Of a DNA stretch of 64,000 nt, positions 1-7,206 are shown in pieces. Below the pieces are notes generated by a model. It made no database searches. It was not told the DNA's origin and saw only the letters and a list, made by a program, of their open reading frames with translations. A program made the position numbers and the translations under genes. The stretch lies in contig JAJCXM010000008.1 in assembly GCA_029263455.1 (NCBI GenBank), forward strand, positions 496,001-560,000, read 5' to 3'. The first letter of the stretch is position 1. Each line of letters starts with the position of its first letter. The DNA is from Holophagae bacterium. Lineage in GTDB: Bacteria; Acidobacteriota; Holophagae; Acanthopleuribacterales; Acanthopleuribacteraceae.

Positions 1-1
1 T

Positions 2-166
2 GCCATGGGTATGACGCAAGCTGAGTTTTCCAGAGTGTTGAATGTATCGCTGCGAACGCTTCAAGATTGGGAACAAGGGCGTCGTACACCAACTGGGGCA
101 GCACAATCCCTGATTAAGTTGGCCGTCCGGCGTCCTGATGTACTCAAGGAGGTGTTTTCCTCGTAG
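2..166 (+). CDS. XRE/HigA-NadS-like helix-turn-helix protein (C-terminal part)
   Basis: Open reading frame entering from the left edge and ending at TAG 164-166. The visible 54 residues contain a helix-turn-helix: MTQAEFSRVLNVSLRTLQDWEQGRR followed by TPTGAAQSLIKLAVRRPDVL is the arrangement seen in the C-terminal half of NadS/HigA-type XRE antitoxins that accompany RelE/HigB toxins. Such proteins bind their own promoter and neutralise the toxin; this is known of the family, not shown here. The N-terminus and any toxin gene lie outside the window. The Met at 5 or 14 is probably internal because the first HTH helix normally needs more residues upstream. A stand-alone XRE regulator is the alternative. 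Confidence 0.75.
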   Translation, partial: AMGMTQAEFSRVLNVSLRTLQDWEQGRRTPTGAAQSLIKLAVRRPDVLKEVFSS

Positions 167-330
167 AGATGGCGAAAGGCTCTGACAACATCTACGGCGG
201 AGCTGAGCCCAAAAACCTGTGAGACTAATGGACATTAACAGACCAGTACCATGGCGACTAGGACGCGCCCGTAGAAACCTCAAAGATAAACCGATGTGAT
301 TGCTCGAGCGTTGCAGCATTAGAGGTAACG

Positions 331-1572
331 ATGGAAGCTTTAGTCCTTATTGTTGGCGAAATGTTTGCCGTGTTGGCTTGGCCGTTTGTTGTCCTGTTTG
401 TTGACCTGATTGGCGCCATCATTGGTGGAGTATTCTGTGTTAGCCAGAGTAAGCGAGCCGCTAAGAGCCGATTCGGTGCTTGGTTTGCGGGGTTGAGTGA
501 AGCTCGAAAGAAACGTTTTCGTCGCATCGCGCGCTGGTCGTTGGGCTTGACGCTCACGACGACAGCGGCATTGATCAGCGGCATGATCGTCGTCGACCGA
601 ACCCAGTTGCCTGCTATGACGCAATGGAGCTTAGCGCAAGTGGAAAAGCGAACCAGCTTCAAGGTGACTTTCGATCAGGTCACGGGCAGTGTGATTGCCG
701 GCAACTTGCAGCTCCAAGGTGTGCGCGTGACTAAAAGCAACGAAGTTGATTTGCACGTTGACACCATTGAGGTTAAATGGGGTTTACTGGACCTGCTTTA
801 TGGCGACGTGGATGTCAGCCGACTCAATCTCGATGGACTCCACGGGCGGATCGTAAAATCGCCTTCTGATCGCAAACGAATCCGACCACCTAAGAAGGCG
901 TTTGTCGTGGAAAACTTTAGTATCCAAAACGTCGAAGTAGTGTTCATTGATGACGAAGGGGCCATGAAGGTGACGGCATCACTACAAGCGAAACCGCTGC
1001 ACAGTCGTCGTCCACTCTGGACCATCTTGTTCCGATCCAACGGCTTTGTTACTTTCGACGGACGACGCTTAGAAGTGGAGACCAAGAAACTGAGTCATGC
1101 GATGCAAACCTCATGGTCGGCTCGCAACCTACCGGTTTCTTTCGTTTCCAAGTGGATCAAGATCCCATTTTCGCTGTTTGACCAAGGGACTTTGGACATT
1201 GACGTACGCGATCGCTGGACCCATCAAGACTACTGGGATGTGAACCTAAACATCAGCCTTCAAGTGAATGATGGACATATCGTGCTGCCTGAAGACACGT
1301 CGTTCTTTGATTTAGTCCCGCTGAAGCCAGCCGTGTCCTATCTCAATACCCAGAACCCCATCGAACTGACGTTCTCGTTGGTCATGAATCCCGATGCCTT
1401 TGAACTGGATGCTTCCGACAATATGAATGTACTGTGGAATGCGTTAGGTGTCTCTATGGTGTCAGCTGTCATTGAACAAGCCGGCACAGAAAAAGAACCT
1501 GAGGAGATGTGGCAAAAGGTAAAGGGCGTAGCAGTTGATGTGCTCGATAAGAAGCGCAAGAAGAAAAACTAA
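331..1572 (+). CDS. AsmA/TamB-like inner-membrane protein
   Basis: 413 residues. Two hydrophobic segments lie near the N-terminus (about residues 3-37 and 70-88), followed by a beta-rich periplasmic-type region. The stretch after the second segment (WSLAQVEKRTSFKVTF, then VIAGNLQLQGVRV, then a repeated 'L.GD.DVSRLNLDGLHG' pattern) resembles the N-terminal domain of AsmA/TamB/YhdP-family proteins, which span the periplasm and take part in lipid or outer-membrane protein traffic. TamB and YhdP are far longer, so this would be a short AsmA-like member. The C-terminus is strongly basic (KKRKKKN). The start ATG has GAGGT four bases upstream. It stands alone; the next gene is 160 bp away. Family assignment comes from sequence pattern only; the specific role is unknown. 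Confidence 0.6.
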   Translation: MEALVLIVGEMFAVLAWPFVVLFVDLIGAIIGGVFCVSQSKRAAKSRFGAWFAGLSEARKKRFRRIARWSLGLTLTTTAALISGMIVVDRTQLPAMTQWSLAQVEKRTSFKVTFDQVTGSVIAGNLQLQGVRVTKSNEVDLHVDTIEVKWGLLDLLYGDVDVSRLNLDGLHGRIVKSPSDRKRIRPPKKAFVVENFSIQNVEVVFIDDEGAMKVTASLQAKPLHSRRPLWTILFRSNGFVTFDGRRLEVETKKLSHAMQTSWSARNLPVSFVSKWIKIPFSLFDQGTLDIDVRDRWTHQDYWDVNLNISLQVNDGHIVLPEDTSFFDLVPLKPAVSYLNTQNPIELTFSLVMNPDAFELDASDNMNVLWNALGVSMVSAVIEQAGTEKEPEEMWQKVKGVAVDVLDKKRKKKN

Positions 1573-1731
1573 GGTGACGTCGTTTAGCTGGATAGAAGGA
1601 AGTTTTTTCGCCGCTACCAGACCTTGAGACGAACGGCTTGCGTGATTCGAGCGAGTCTAACCACCGTGATATGATCGATTTTGACTTGAGTATTACGTCT
1701 ATAGGCCGTGTGAAGCAGGAAACGATCTGAC

Positions 1732-2118
1732 ATGAACGAAGTGTTTTTATCCCGCATTTTGCCTGCGCATGATTTGAAACTTCGGTTCAGCGAATTTTAT
1801 GGCCTGCCAGCGGATGCCATCACCTTTGTGCCGAATTTCGAGGCCTTGAGCGATATCAGCGCGGGCAAGTTTGCGTTGCTGGAAACCTTGGGTGGCGAAT
1901 TTCCCCAACAGATAAGCATCTATTGGCAATCCGCAGCCAGTCATGAGGAGCTGGCGACTTTCCTAGCCCGTGTTTTCGCCGTCGACGTCTTGTACAGCGA
2001 CGACACCGTCAATCCGTTTCGCTGGCTCGTACATGCCAATGGCCAAACGCGCGCCGTCATAGTGGACTCCGACGCATTGGATGAGGGTTATTTTGTGGTT
2101 AGTGCAATCGCCGATTGA
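1732..2118 (+). CDS. Hypothetical protein, 128 aa
   Basis: A compact acidic soluble protein with no signal peptide and no membrane segment. The sequence begins MNEVFLSRILPAHDLK and contains 'FYGLPADAITFVPNFEAL' and 'DDTVNPFRWLVHANGQTRAVIVDSD', giving an alternating alpha/beta look. I do not recognise the family. An AGGA lies about ten bases before the ATG. It is flanked by a 160 bp gap upstream and a repeat-rich 1 kb gap downstream, so it is probably monocistronic. A full-length frame, sensible composition and a plausible ribosome site make it likely real; a small immunity- or chaperone-like protein is possible but unsupported. Confidence 0.55.
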   Translation: MNEVFLSRILPAHDLKLRFSEFYGLPADAITFVPNFEALSDISAGKFALLETLGGEFPQQISIYWQSAASHEELATFLARVFAVDVLYSDDTVNPFRWLVHANGQTRAVIVDSDALDEGYFVVSAIAD

Positions 2119-2181
2119 GTGAAGACTGATTAATAGCCGGTTTCTGGAAGGCGAGTTAGGATTTACGTCTGTAGAGTCGAA

Positions 2182-2406
2182 GAGCTCCAATCAACTTGCA
2201 GCCCCGTTCCCTTTTTCCAGACACCTCAACAATCAGAAGACCCAACGGGCAAGATGCCTGTTCCACGGTTGAGATCAAAGGCCCTAGTGGCACAGGCGTC
2301 CCGCCTGTGATCTCAAAAAGCTCCGATCAACTTAAATGCAGCCCTTTTTGCCCATTCCTGTCTCACCAACAAACACTAGCCTAAACAGGCAAGATGCCTG
2401 TTCCAC
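2182..2406. repeat. Duplicated intergenic unit (copies at 2182-2266 and 2318-2406)
   Basis: Both copies start with GAGCTCCAATCAACTT or its variant AAGCTCCGATCAACTT, run through TGCAGCCC, and end with the identical 19-mer GGCAAGATGCCTGTTCCAC (2248-2266 and 2388-2406). The copies are about 137-140 bp apart. The internal GGCAAGATGCC contains a small inverted repeat (GGCA/TGCC). The ending looks like a family of dispersed intergenic repeats seen in several bacterial phyla, but I cannot confirm other genomic copies from this window. Confidence 0.7.
2291..2309. repeat. Perfect palindrome CACAGGCG-tcc-CGCCTGTG
   Basis: Eight-base arms (2291-2298 and 2302-2309) are separated by three bases, lying between the two copies of the larger repeat. 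It would form a stable hairpin. There is no T-run after it, so it is more likely part of a dispersed repeat element than a terminator. Confidence 0.7.
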
Positions 2407-2427
2407 ACGCGAAAACCTCATCCTTCC

Positions 2428-2451
2428 CAAAGCGCCAAAGCGCCAAAGCGC
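2428..2451. repeat. Three tandem copies of CAAAGCGC
   Basis: Perfect 8-bp repeats at 2428-2435, 2436-2443 and 2444-2451. This is a microsatellite-like tract inside the non-coding repeat region. Confidence 0.8.
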
Positions 2452-2463
2452 GACAGGATATAG

Positions 2464-2483
2464 CCCCGACCGTCAGGTCGGGG
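2464..2483. repeat. Perfect palindrome CCCCGACC-gtca-GGTCGGGG
   Basis: Eight-base arms around a four-base loop. A related imperfect palindrome, CCCCGGCC-ttac-GACCGGGG, lies at 2619-2638, and half of it recurs at 2975-2984. Together they look like members of one REP-like palindromic family. Confidence 0.75.
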
Positions 2484-2618
2484 TAGGTCTGCGGATTAAC
2501 GAATATACGTGGATTCAAAATATTTAATGCCAACAACTTGCGTCAAACTCGAATCAAAAAGATATCGGCCAAACCTCCTGCCGCCCATTGGGGCTCGTTA
2601 AGGATTTTGGACGTTTGA

Positions 2619-2638
2619 CCCCGGCCTTACGACCGGGG
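2619..2638. repeat. Imperfect palindrome CCCCGGCC-ttac-GACCGGGG
   Basis: Same geometry as the palindrome at 2464-2483 (8-4-8) with one mismatched pair. It is followed by CTAGATTCTGCCGC; the half-copy at 2975 is followed by the similar CTATTTTCTGTCGC. Confidence 0.65.
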
Positions 2639-3125
2639 CTAGATTCTGCCGCCTCCGTGAGGCTAAAAACCAGGTGATCGACGCCGACGTTAGCGTAAAG
2701 CTTAAGAAAGTGAGTCCGAGCTTCCTTGGCGCGGCGCAAGATGTGATGCCGGCCAGACGGACGTTAAGAGTCCTTTTTCATATACTCCGCAATGCTCCCA
2801 TTTCATCAATATCTGATTCGAGCAAATTAGAGGGCTTATACAACAGTCTCGGCCCGACCGTGGGTTCAACATATGTAATACCAACTATTTATGCAAATTT
2901 AGTCGGCGCAAATTAGTGACTAGTCCCCCCACCGCTTTTGGGGGCTCTGTGAGCTTGATTCGATCTGTGTCTTTCGACCGGGGCTATTTTCTGTCGCTAT
3001 TTGAATGCAGACCAAAGTCGAAAAAATTGGCCGTAAATACCCGAATCGGGGGATTGTGAACATGAATCAATATGTCAAGAATAACAGTTGTATTCAGGCC
3101 CTAATCCTTTGTTATGGGAGTATTT

Positions 3126-3734
3126 ATGTATCGGACTGCATTCTTGTTGCTTAGTGTATCTTGCCTCGCGGCCCCGATTCGATTTGACTTTACGTTTCTG
3201 AGTGCGCAAACAGGCGCATCGGCTGTTGGTTTCATTGTTTTTGAGGAAACCCTCCTAACCAACCCAGGTACCGCGACCTTCGCTTTGCCGCACCCTGGGG
3301 TTCTTGACTTGCAGGTGACGGTTACTGGCGCAGGAGCCGGAAATGGAACCTTTGTTATCGATGATTTTGACTTAGTTGAATGGGACACGAATGGTGGTCT
3401 GTTAGATTTTGGCCAGGAACTAGTTGGCCAACCGACTTCGCAGCAACCTTGGGGACCCACTGTTCCTATAAGCGGCGAAGGAGGTGAATTCAACTTATTC
3501 GCAGGCTTTGTGACTGACTACGAGTCAGGGACGGTTTTGGATGGTGTTGAAGCCCCTTCAGGGGTTTTTTGGTTCGCCGTGGGCGCAAATGGTGGCGCAG
3601 CCGATATCATGCAATTGGTATCGATGCGTGCCGGAGGGTCGGTGCCTACTTTGGGGACCTGGGGATTAGGCGCCCTACTGATTGGCTTAGCTGTCATGGC
3701 TATGGCAATGCGACGCGTGAGGGCGGCAGCTTGA
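3126..3734 (+). CDS. Secreted protein with IPTL/VPTL-CTERM sorting signal
   Basis: 202 residues from ATG 3126, chosen because GGGAG lies five bases before it; an upstream in-frame ATG at 3114 overlaps that site. There is an N-terminal signal peptide (MYRTAFLLLSVSCLAA). The middle is Gly/Thr/Val-rich and predicted beta, without a recognised domain. The C-terminus is the typical IPTL-CTERM tripartite signal: VPTLGTWGLG, a hydrophobic helix (ALLIGLAVMAMAM), then a basic tail (RRVRAAA). Proteins with this signal are thought to be anchored or processed at the envelope by exosortase-type enzymes; none is encoded in this window. The gene stands alone and is followed by a hairpin. Confidence 0.8.
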   Translation: MYRTAFLLLSVSCLAAPIRFDFTFLSAQTGASAVGFIVFEETLLTNPGTATFALPHPGVLDLQVTVTGAGAGNGTFVIDDFDLVEWDTNGGLLDFGQELVGQPTSQQPWGPTVPISGEGGEFNLFAGFVTDYESGTVLDGVEAPSGVFWFAVGANGGAADIMQLVSMRAGGSVPTLGTWGLGALLIGLAVMAMAMRRVRAAA

Positions 3735-3747
3735 ATTCAAAGGTCGT

Positions 3748-3771
3748 GGGGCTTGCATATTCACAAGCCCC
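3748..3771. terminator. Hairpin downstream of the VPTL-CTERM gene
   Basis: GGGGCTTG (3748-3755) and CAAGCCCC (3764-3771) form an 8-bp perfect stem with an 8-base loop, starting 14 bases after the stop codon. It lacks a T-tract, so it may stabilise the transcript 3' end or be a weak terminator. Confidence 0.5.
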
Positions 3772-4190
3772 CGATCATGGTGCAGTCATTTATAGTCATA
3801 GCCCGATAGTGCAGCCAGCGGACGCGCAAGCAGCCGACGCTTGTCTATTTGGTCGTGAACGTCATGACAAAGGGGACATAGCCGGGACTATCTAGATTGT
3901 TTTTAACAAAGTAGTTTTTGCGATCAGCTCAATCTGGCTTTTTGCGAGGGAGGGCCTTGTATTTTTGCATCCAGCAGGATTGGTTCCCCAAATACACCGG
4001 CATATCCGCTTACAAGTTTTCAGCCGAATAAGACACCCGGTGAAGGTCGACGGCGACGAGTTACGCTTTCGCCTTAACCCGTTTGCTATACTTTCGTGAT
4101 CTCAATTAATTGGCTATTGGCGATACCTGGTCTTAGTGTTTTAGAATCAGGGGATAACGAAAGAGGTTTGCTAAGATTAGGGGTGGTTTG
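3772..4190. other. Intergenic region, 419 bp
   Basis: No gene recognised: short frames here have no ribosome site or family. Its right part holds an extended -10-like box (4084-4092) that may drive the next gene. Confidence 0.55.
4084..4092 (+). promoter_or_regulatory. Possible extended -10 promoter element
   Basis: TGCTATACT matches the extended -10 consensus TGnTATAAT in all but one position. It lies about 99 bases before the ATG of the TraB/TIKI-like gene. I see no good -35 box, which an extended -10 does not strictly need. Assigned by pattern only. Confidence 0.35.
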
Positions 4191-4991
4191 ATGAAACGCG
4201 CTTTATGTCTGTTTGTGGTCGTTTCGCTCGCCTTTTGCGGAGATGAAACGGAATTGATCGTCATCGGTACCATGCACAGCGATGGACCTCAATTCACCAC
4301 CGATCATTTGCATCGAATCCTGACGGAGCTGAAGCCAGACGTGATTCTTTTCGAACGCGACGCTTCGATGCTGACAGAAGACAATTGGTTTCCTGCTATC
4401 GAAAAACCAGAGTTGGAGGAGCGAGCGGTCACGCGTTTGCGAGATCATCATTCCTTTGAGCTGCGGCCCTACGACCTCGATGGTAGACGTCAATTCAAGA
4501 TAGACCATGAATTCAAACAGAACAATAAAGCGTTAGGGGAAGCGATTGATGGTCTGTATCAGTCGGGTAAACTCTCCGCGATTAACGTATTGAAAGTCGA
4601 CACCATCGCAGCGATCACCCGTGCGTTGCTTGAGCTTGGTAAAGAGCCGGCCTACGTCTTTAATGCGCCCTCGTCGTCTGCCCTCGTTTTGTTGCGCAAG
4701 GAGACCTTGTATGAGCACTACACAGAGATCATCGCTTCCACACCCGAGTTGGCGCCATTTGCAGAACATTGGGAGCGCGTGAAGACGTTTTGGGTCAAAC
4801 GAAACAAAGCCATGGTAGCCAATATTGCAGCTCACACTGAGACGTATGCTGGCAAGCGTCTGGTTGTTTTGTCGGGTTTTTCGCACAAATACTTCCTGAT
4901 GGACGGTCTGCGCCATCACCAGGGATTCAAGCTGGTGGAATACTGGGACGTGATTGGCCTTCCCCAGCCGTCTAATACAACTCAACCATAG
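4191..4991 (+). CDS. Exported TraB/TIKI (ChaN-like) superfamily protein
   Basis: 266 residues from ATG 4191 with GGGGTGG upstream. An N-terminal hydrophobic signal (MKRALCLFVVVSLAFC) precedes the domain; the cysteine is not in a proper lipobox because Phe occupies the -1 position. The body opens with 'ELIVIGTMHSDGPQF' and 'ILTELKPDVILFERD', and ends with 'RNKAMVANIAAHTETYAGKRLVVLSGFSHKYFLMDGL'. This is the layout of the TraB/TIKI/erythromycin-esterase-like fold: an early His/Glu pair (GTMH, FER) and a late Arg-Asn/His set (RN, GFSHK). TIKI members are metal-dependent proteases, ChaN binds haem, and other members are uncharacterised. The substrate cannot be guessed. It is followed at 123 bp by an exported propeller-like protein. 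Confidence 0.6.
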   Translation: MKRALCLFVVVSLAFCGDETELIVIGTMHSDGPQFTTDHLHRILTELKPDVILFERDASMLTEDNWFPAIEKPELEERAVTRLRDHHSFELRPYDLDGRRQFKIDHEFKQNNKALGEAIDGLYQSGKLSAINVLKVDTIAAITRALLELGKEPAYVFNAPSSSALVLLRKETLYEHYTEIIASTPELAPFAEHWERVKTFWVKRNKAMVANIAAHTETYAGKRLVVLSGFSHKYFLMDGLRHHQGFKLVEYWDVIGLPQPSNTTQP

Positions 4992-5114
4992 CTCAAACAA
5001 ACGGGTAGAATCGTTCCGCGTAACAAAATGCGCTATGTTTCCCTTGTTGTGCAGACGTGGCTGACACATGTGCCGTTCCAGTGGCGCAATATCTTGTGGA
5101 AGATGGGAGGATCC

Positions 5115-6377
5115 ATGCTGTGCTTGCTTTGCGTTATTTTGGTTTTCGGTGAGCACGCCATTCCAGACGGAACTCATGCGGTGACGTTAGATAGAAAGGG
5201 AATCGTTCGAATATCTCGCGATGGCGTGTTGCATCCAATCATTGCATCACCAAATGAACGCGGGAGGCTAAAAAGCGAAGTAGTCGGGATTCATCACATC
5301 ATTCTGCGCCCCAGTGCCGGCATACCAAGGACCACATGCGATTTCGTGTTCTTGGGCTTTCCTGGCTTCAGATTGACTGGAAAAAAGGAACTGTATCTGT
5401 GGGTGGCTGAGCCTAGCCCAAATCAAAGTGTTGCGACATCCGGTGTGGGGCAATGTATTTCAATTACACAACGTCTCAAAGGTCGCGTGGATGAAAAAAG
5501 CTTGAAAGCACTTAGCAGAGCCATAAAAGACACCAATGGCCGATATTATGATTTGTTTTGGTCGCCCAACGGTGACAAGGTAATTGTTTGGGGTCAGAAG
5601 GTTGCCTTCCAAATTGATGTCATTGATTACACGCTGCAGCAAGTGAGTATCAGAAATCTTCCGGTTCGCGGGTTATGGGATGATGGCCATTTGATGTGCC
5701 CCGATGAATTGGGTAGCTGCGCCTATATTAGGGAAGAAAGGGGTCTGTTTCGGATTTGCAATTTGCAGCAAATCTCACGAGTCTTTGAATGGCCTTTATT
5801 GTATGAGGCAAGGTCGGTTTTTGGAGATGAGATTCTGACCGAGAGGGCAATGTCTCAAGATTTTGCAAAATTCCTGAATGATAAGCACTTTTTGCTTCGG
5901 CATCGCATCGTCGACGAGTCGGGTTCGGTTGTCATCACGGTCGGCAAAGCAGATGTGAGTCTCTCTGGAGACGGCACTAGTGTTCTGGCAACTCAGGAAG
6001 GTCATATTGGACTATTTCGCTTCCCAACTGGCGAGCTATTGGCTGAAATAGAACATGAGAGTGAGATCGAATCGGCGGTGATCTCTAAGGACGGCCAGAG
6101 CATCGGCATTTCAGCACGAATATGGCAGCAGGACGCACCAAGCATTCCAAAGACAACGGTCTATGATTTTGTTGACGGGGAGCTGGTGCGGGGGCATACT
6201 TTCCATAACGTAGACCGAGCATTTTATTTGTCGAATGAGCTGGCGTTCATCCGAAACGATAAGCTTTGTGTGACACGCAGTGCGGGTGTCCAAGAGTATG
6301 AGCTGAATATAAGCGACTACAGTTATTGCGCATTAATTCATGATGGTCGTGTATTGACAAATTTCTTCAGCCATTAG
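5115..6377 (+). CDS. Exported WD40/propeller-like protein of unknown function
   Basis: 420 residues from ATG 5115, selected because GGGAGG lies four bases upstream and the protein then begins with a signal peptide (MLCLLCVILVFGEHAIPDG). In-frame codons upstream to 5028 would bury that signal. The body has several propeller-like strand sets, such as 'YYDLFWSPNGDKVIVWGQKVAFQIDV', 'ADVSLSGDGTSVLATQEGHIGLFRFPTGELLAEI' and 'ESAVISKDGQSIGISARIW', resembling degenerate WD40/TolB blades. No catalytic motif is visible. The 3' end is convergent with the gene that follows. Function unknown. Confidence 0.6.
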   Translation: MLCLLCVILVFGEHAIPDGTHAVTLDRKGIVRISRDGVLHPIIASPNERGRLKSEVVGIHHIILRPSAGIPRTTCDFVFLGFPGFRLTGKKELYLWVAEPSPNQSVATSGVGQCISITQRLKGRVDEKSLKALSRAIKDTNGRYYDLFWSPNGDKVIVWGQKVAFQIDVIDYTLQQVSIRNLPVRGLWDDGHLMCPDELGSCAYIREERGLFRICNLQQISRVFEWPLLYEARSVFGDEILTERAMSQDFAKFLNDKHFLLRHRIVDESGSVVITVGKADVSLSGDGTSVLATQEGHIGLFRFPTGELLAEIEHESEIESAVISKDGQSIGISARIWQQDAPSIPKTTVYDFVDGELVRGHTFHNVDRAFYLSNELAFIRNDKLCVTRSAGVQEYELNISDYSYCALIHDGRVLTNFFSH

Positions 6378-6433
6378 TCAAACCTATGTCATCGATGGAA
6401 TCAGACATTTTTCTATTTGTTTGATCAAGCGAA

Positions 6434-7105
6434 TTATTTGATGTCGGGTGCGGACTTCGGCCGCCTGTCTCGTTTGATTGTGACAGCGGTAGCAACTAGA
6501 CCCACGATGAGAAAAAGCAATGGCGTGGTGGTTAACGTGGGGACGGTAGCTAGGATGGGAGCGTCCGATAGGGCAAAGGATAAATCCCAATCCAGGTCTG
6601 GGTTAAATGACGAACAGGACGGTTGTCCCCCACATGGTGTCCAGGGTCCCATGGTTGTGGTCGCATAGGCAGCTCCGTTTTGGGTAGCCTGGGTTCGCCA
6701 AAGCCAAACACAATTGCCCAATGTTTCAAATGACACTTCGAGCCAGTAAGTGCCAGCATTCAGGCTCCATGGTTGAGGAAGCGAAAGCCCTAGTTCGGTT
6801 CCCAACTGGACAGGCATGATATTCTCGGCTTCAAATACAACCACATCAGGTAGGCCTGCAATGTCTGTAAATAGACAAACACGCGCTGGGGTTAAGGCAG
6901 CCTTCGTTCGGCAATCGGATGCGTGTCTACCGCGTACGACGATGGAGCGAATCGTCCAGGTCGACCCAATCGGAACGGTGAAATCGTCTGCTGAGTACAC
7001 ATCACTAAATACGGGGTTGGTGGATGAAAGCCCGAAACCTGTGCCAGGCTGGTCCAACTGTTCGTAAAGCACCCCAAAACTCCATAGGCAACACATGATG
7101 ACCAA
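6434..7105 (-). CDS. Secreted protein with VPTL-CTERM-like tail
   Basis: 223 residues. TTG at 7103-7105 is preferred as start because GGAGG sits seven bases before it; the first ATG is nine bases further in and too far from that site. The N-terminus is hydrophobic. The body is beta-rich ('VFSDVYSADDFTVPIGSTWTIRSIVVRG', 'PWSLNAGTYWLEVSFETLG') and resembles choice-of-anchor-type extracellular domains. The C-terminus has VPTLTTTPLLFLIVGLVATAV followed by KRDRRPK, the tripartite pattern of an IPTL-CTERM signal, although the usual Trp-Gly after the PTL motif is missing. It is the second such protein in the window. It is convergent with the gene on its left. Confidence 0.65.
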   Translation of the reverse strand: MVIMCCLWSFGVLYEQLDQPGTGFGLSSTNPVFSDVYSADDFTVPIGSTWTIRSIVVRGRHASDCRTKAALTPARVCLFTDIAGLPDVVVFEAENIMPVQLGTELGLSLPQPWSLNAGTYWLEVSFETLGNCVWLWRTQATQNGAAYATTTMGPWTPCGGQPSCSSFNPDLDWDLSFALSDAPILATVPTLTTTPLLFLIVGLVATAVTIKRDRRPKSAPDIK

Positions 7106-7206
7106 GAAAGAACCTCCGCTAGGCGACGATTAATTAGAGCAGCGCAAGAAGAGTGCCTAAAGGCATGCCCATGTCTGTGGCGTGAAAGGGGAGTGCAAAC
7201 ATTACC

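Larger units (their letters stand above)
2119..3125. other. Repeat-rich intergenic region without convincing genes
   Basis: About 1 kb with only short reading frames, none with a ribosome site or recognisable product. It holds two copies of an 85-89 bp unit, several GC-rich palindromes, a three-fold 8-mer and two copies of the 12-mer CGACCGGGGCTA (2630-2641 and 2975-2986). From about 2770 the DNA becomes AT-richer, which suits a promoter region for the secreted-protein gene that follows. Confidence 0.7.

Noticed and set aside
258-662. 134-aa minus-strand frame opposite the AsmA-like gene
   Set aside because: Antisense overlap with a better frame that has signal-type helices and a ribosome site.
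2428-2451. CRISPR-like array
   Set aside because: The 8-mers are contiguous with no spacers and no cas genes occur nearby.
2196-2527. Small plus-strand frames in the repeat region
   Set aside because: They run through palindromes and the duplicated unit, have no ribosome site, and their translations repeat with the DNA repeats.
4191-4250. Lipoprotein signal on the TraB/TIKI-like protein
   Set aside because: The cysteine is preceded by Phe at -1, which does not fit a lipobox; an ordinary signal peptide is more likely.
4533-5177. Long minus-strand frame (214 aa) opposite the TraB/TIKI-like gene
   Set aside because: It is antisense to a protein with clear family motifs, has no ribosome site and its translation shows no domain.
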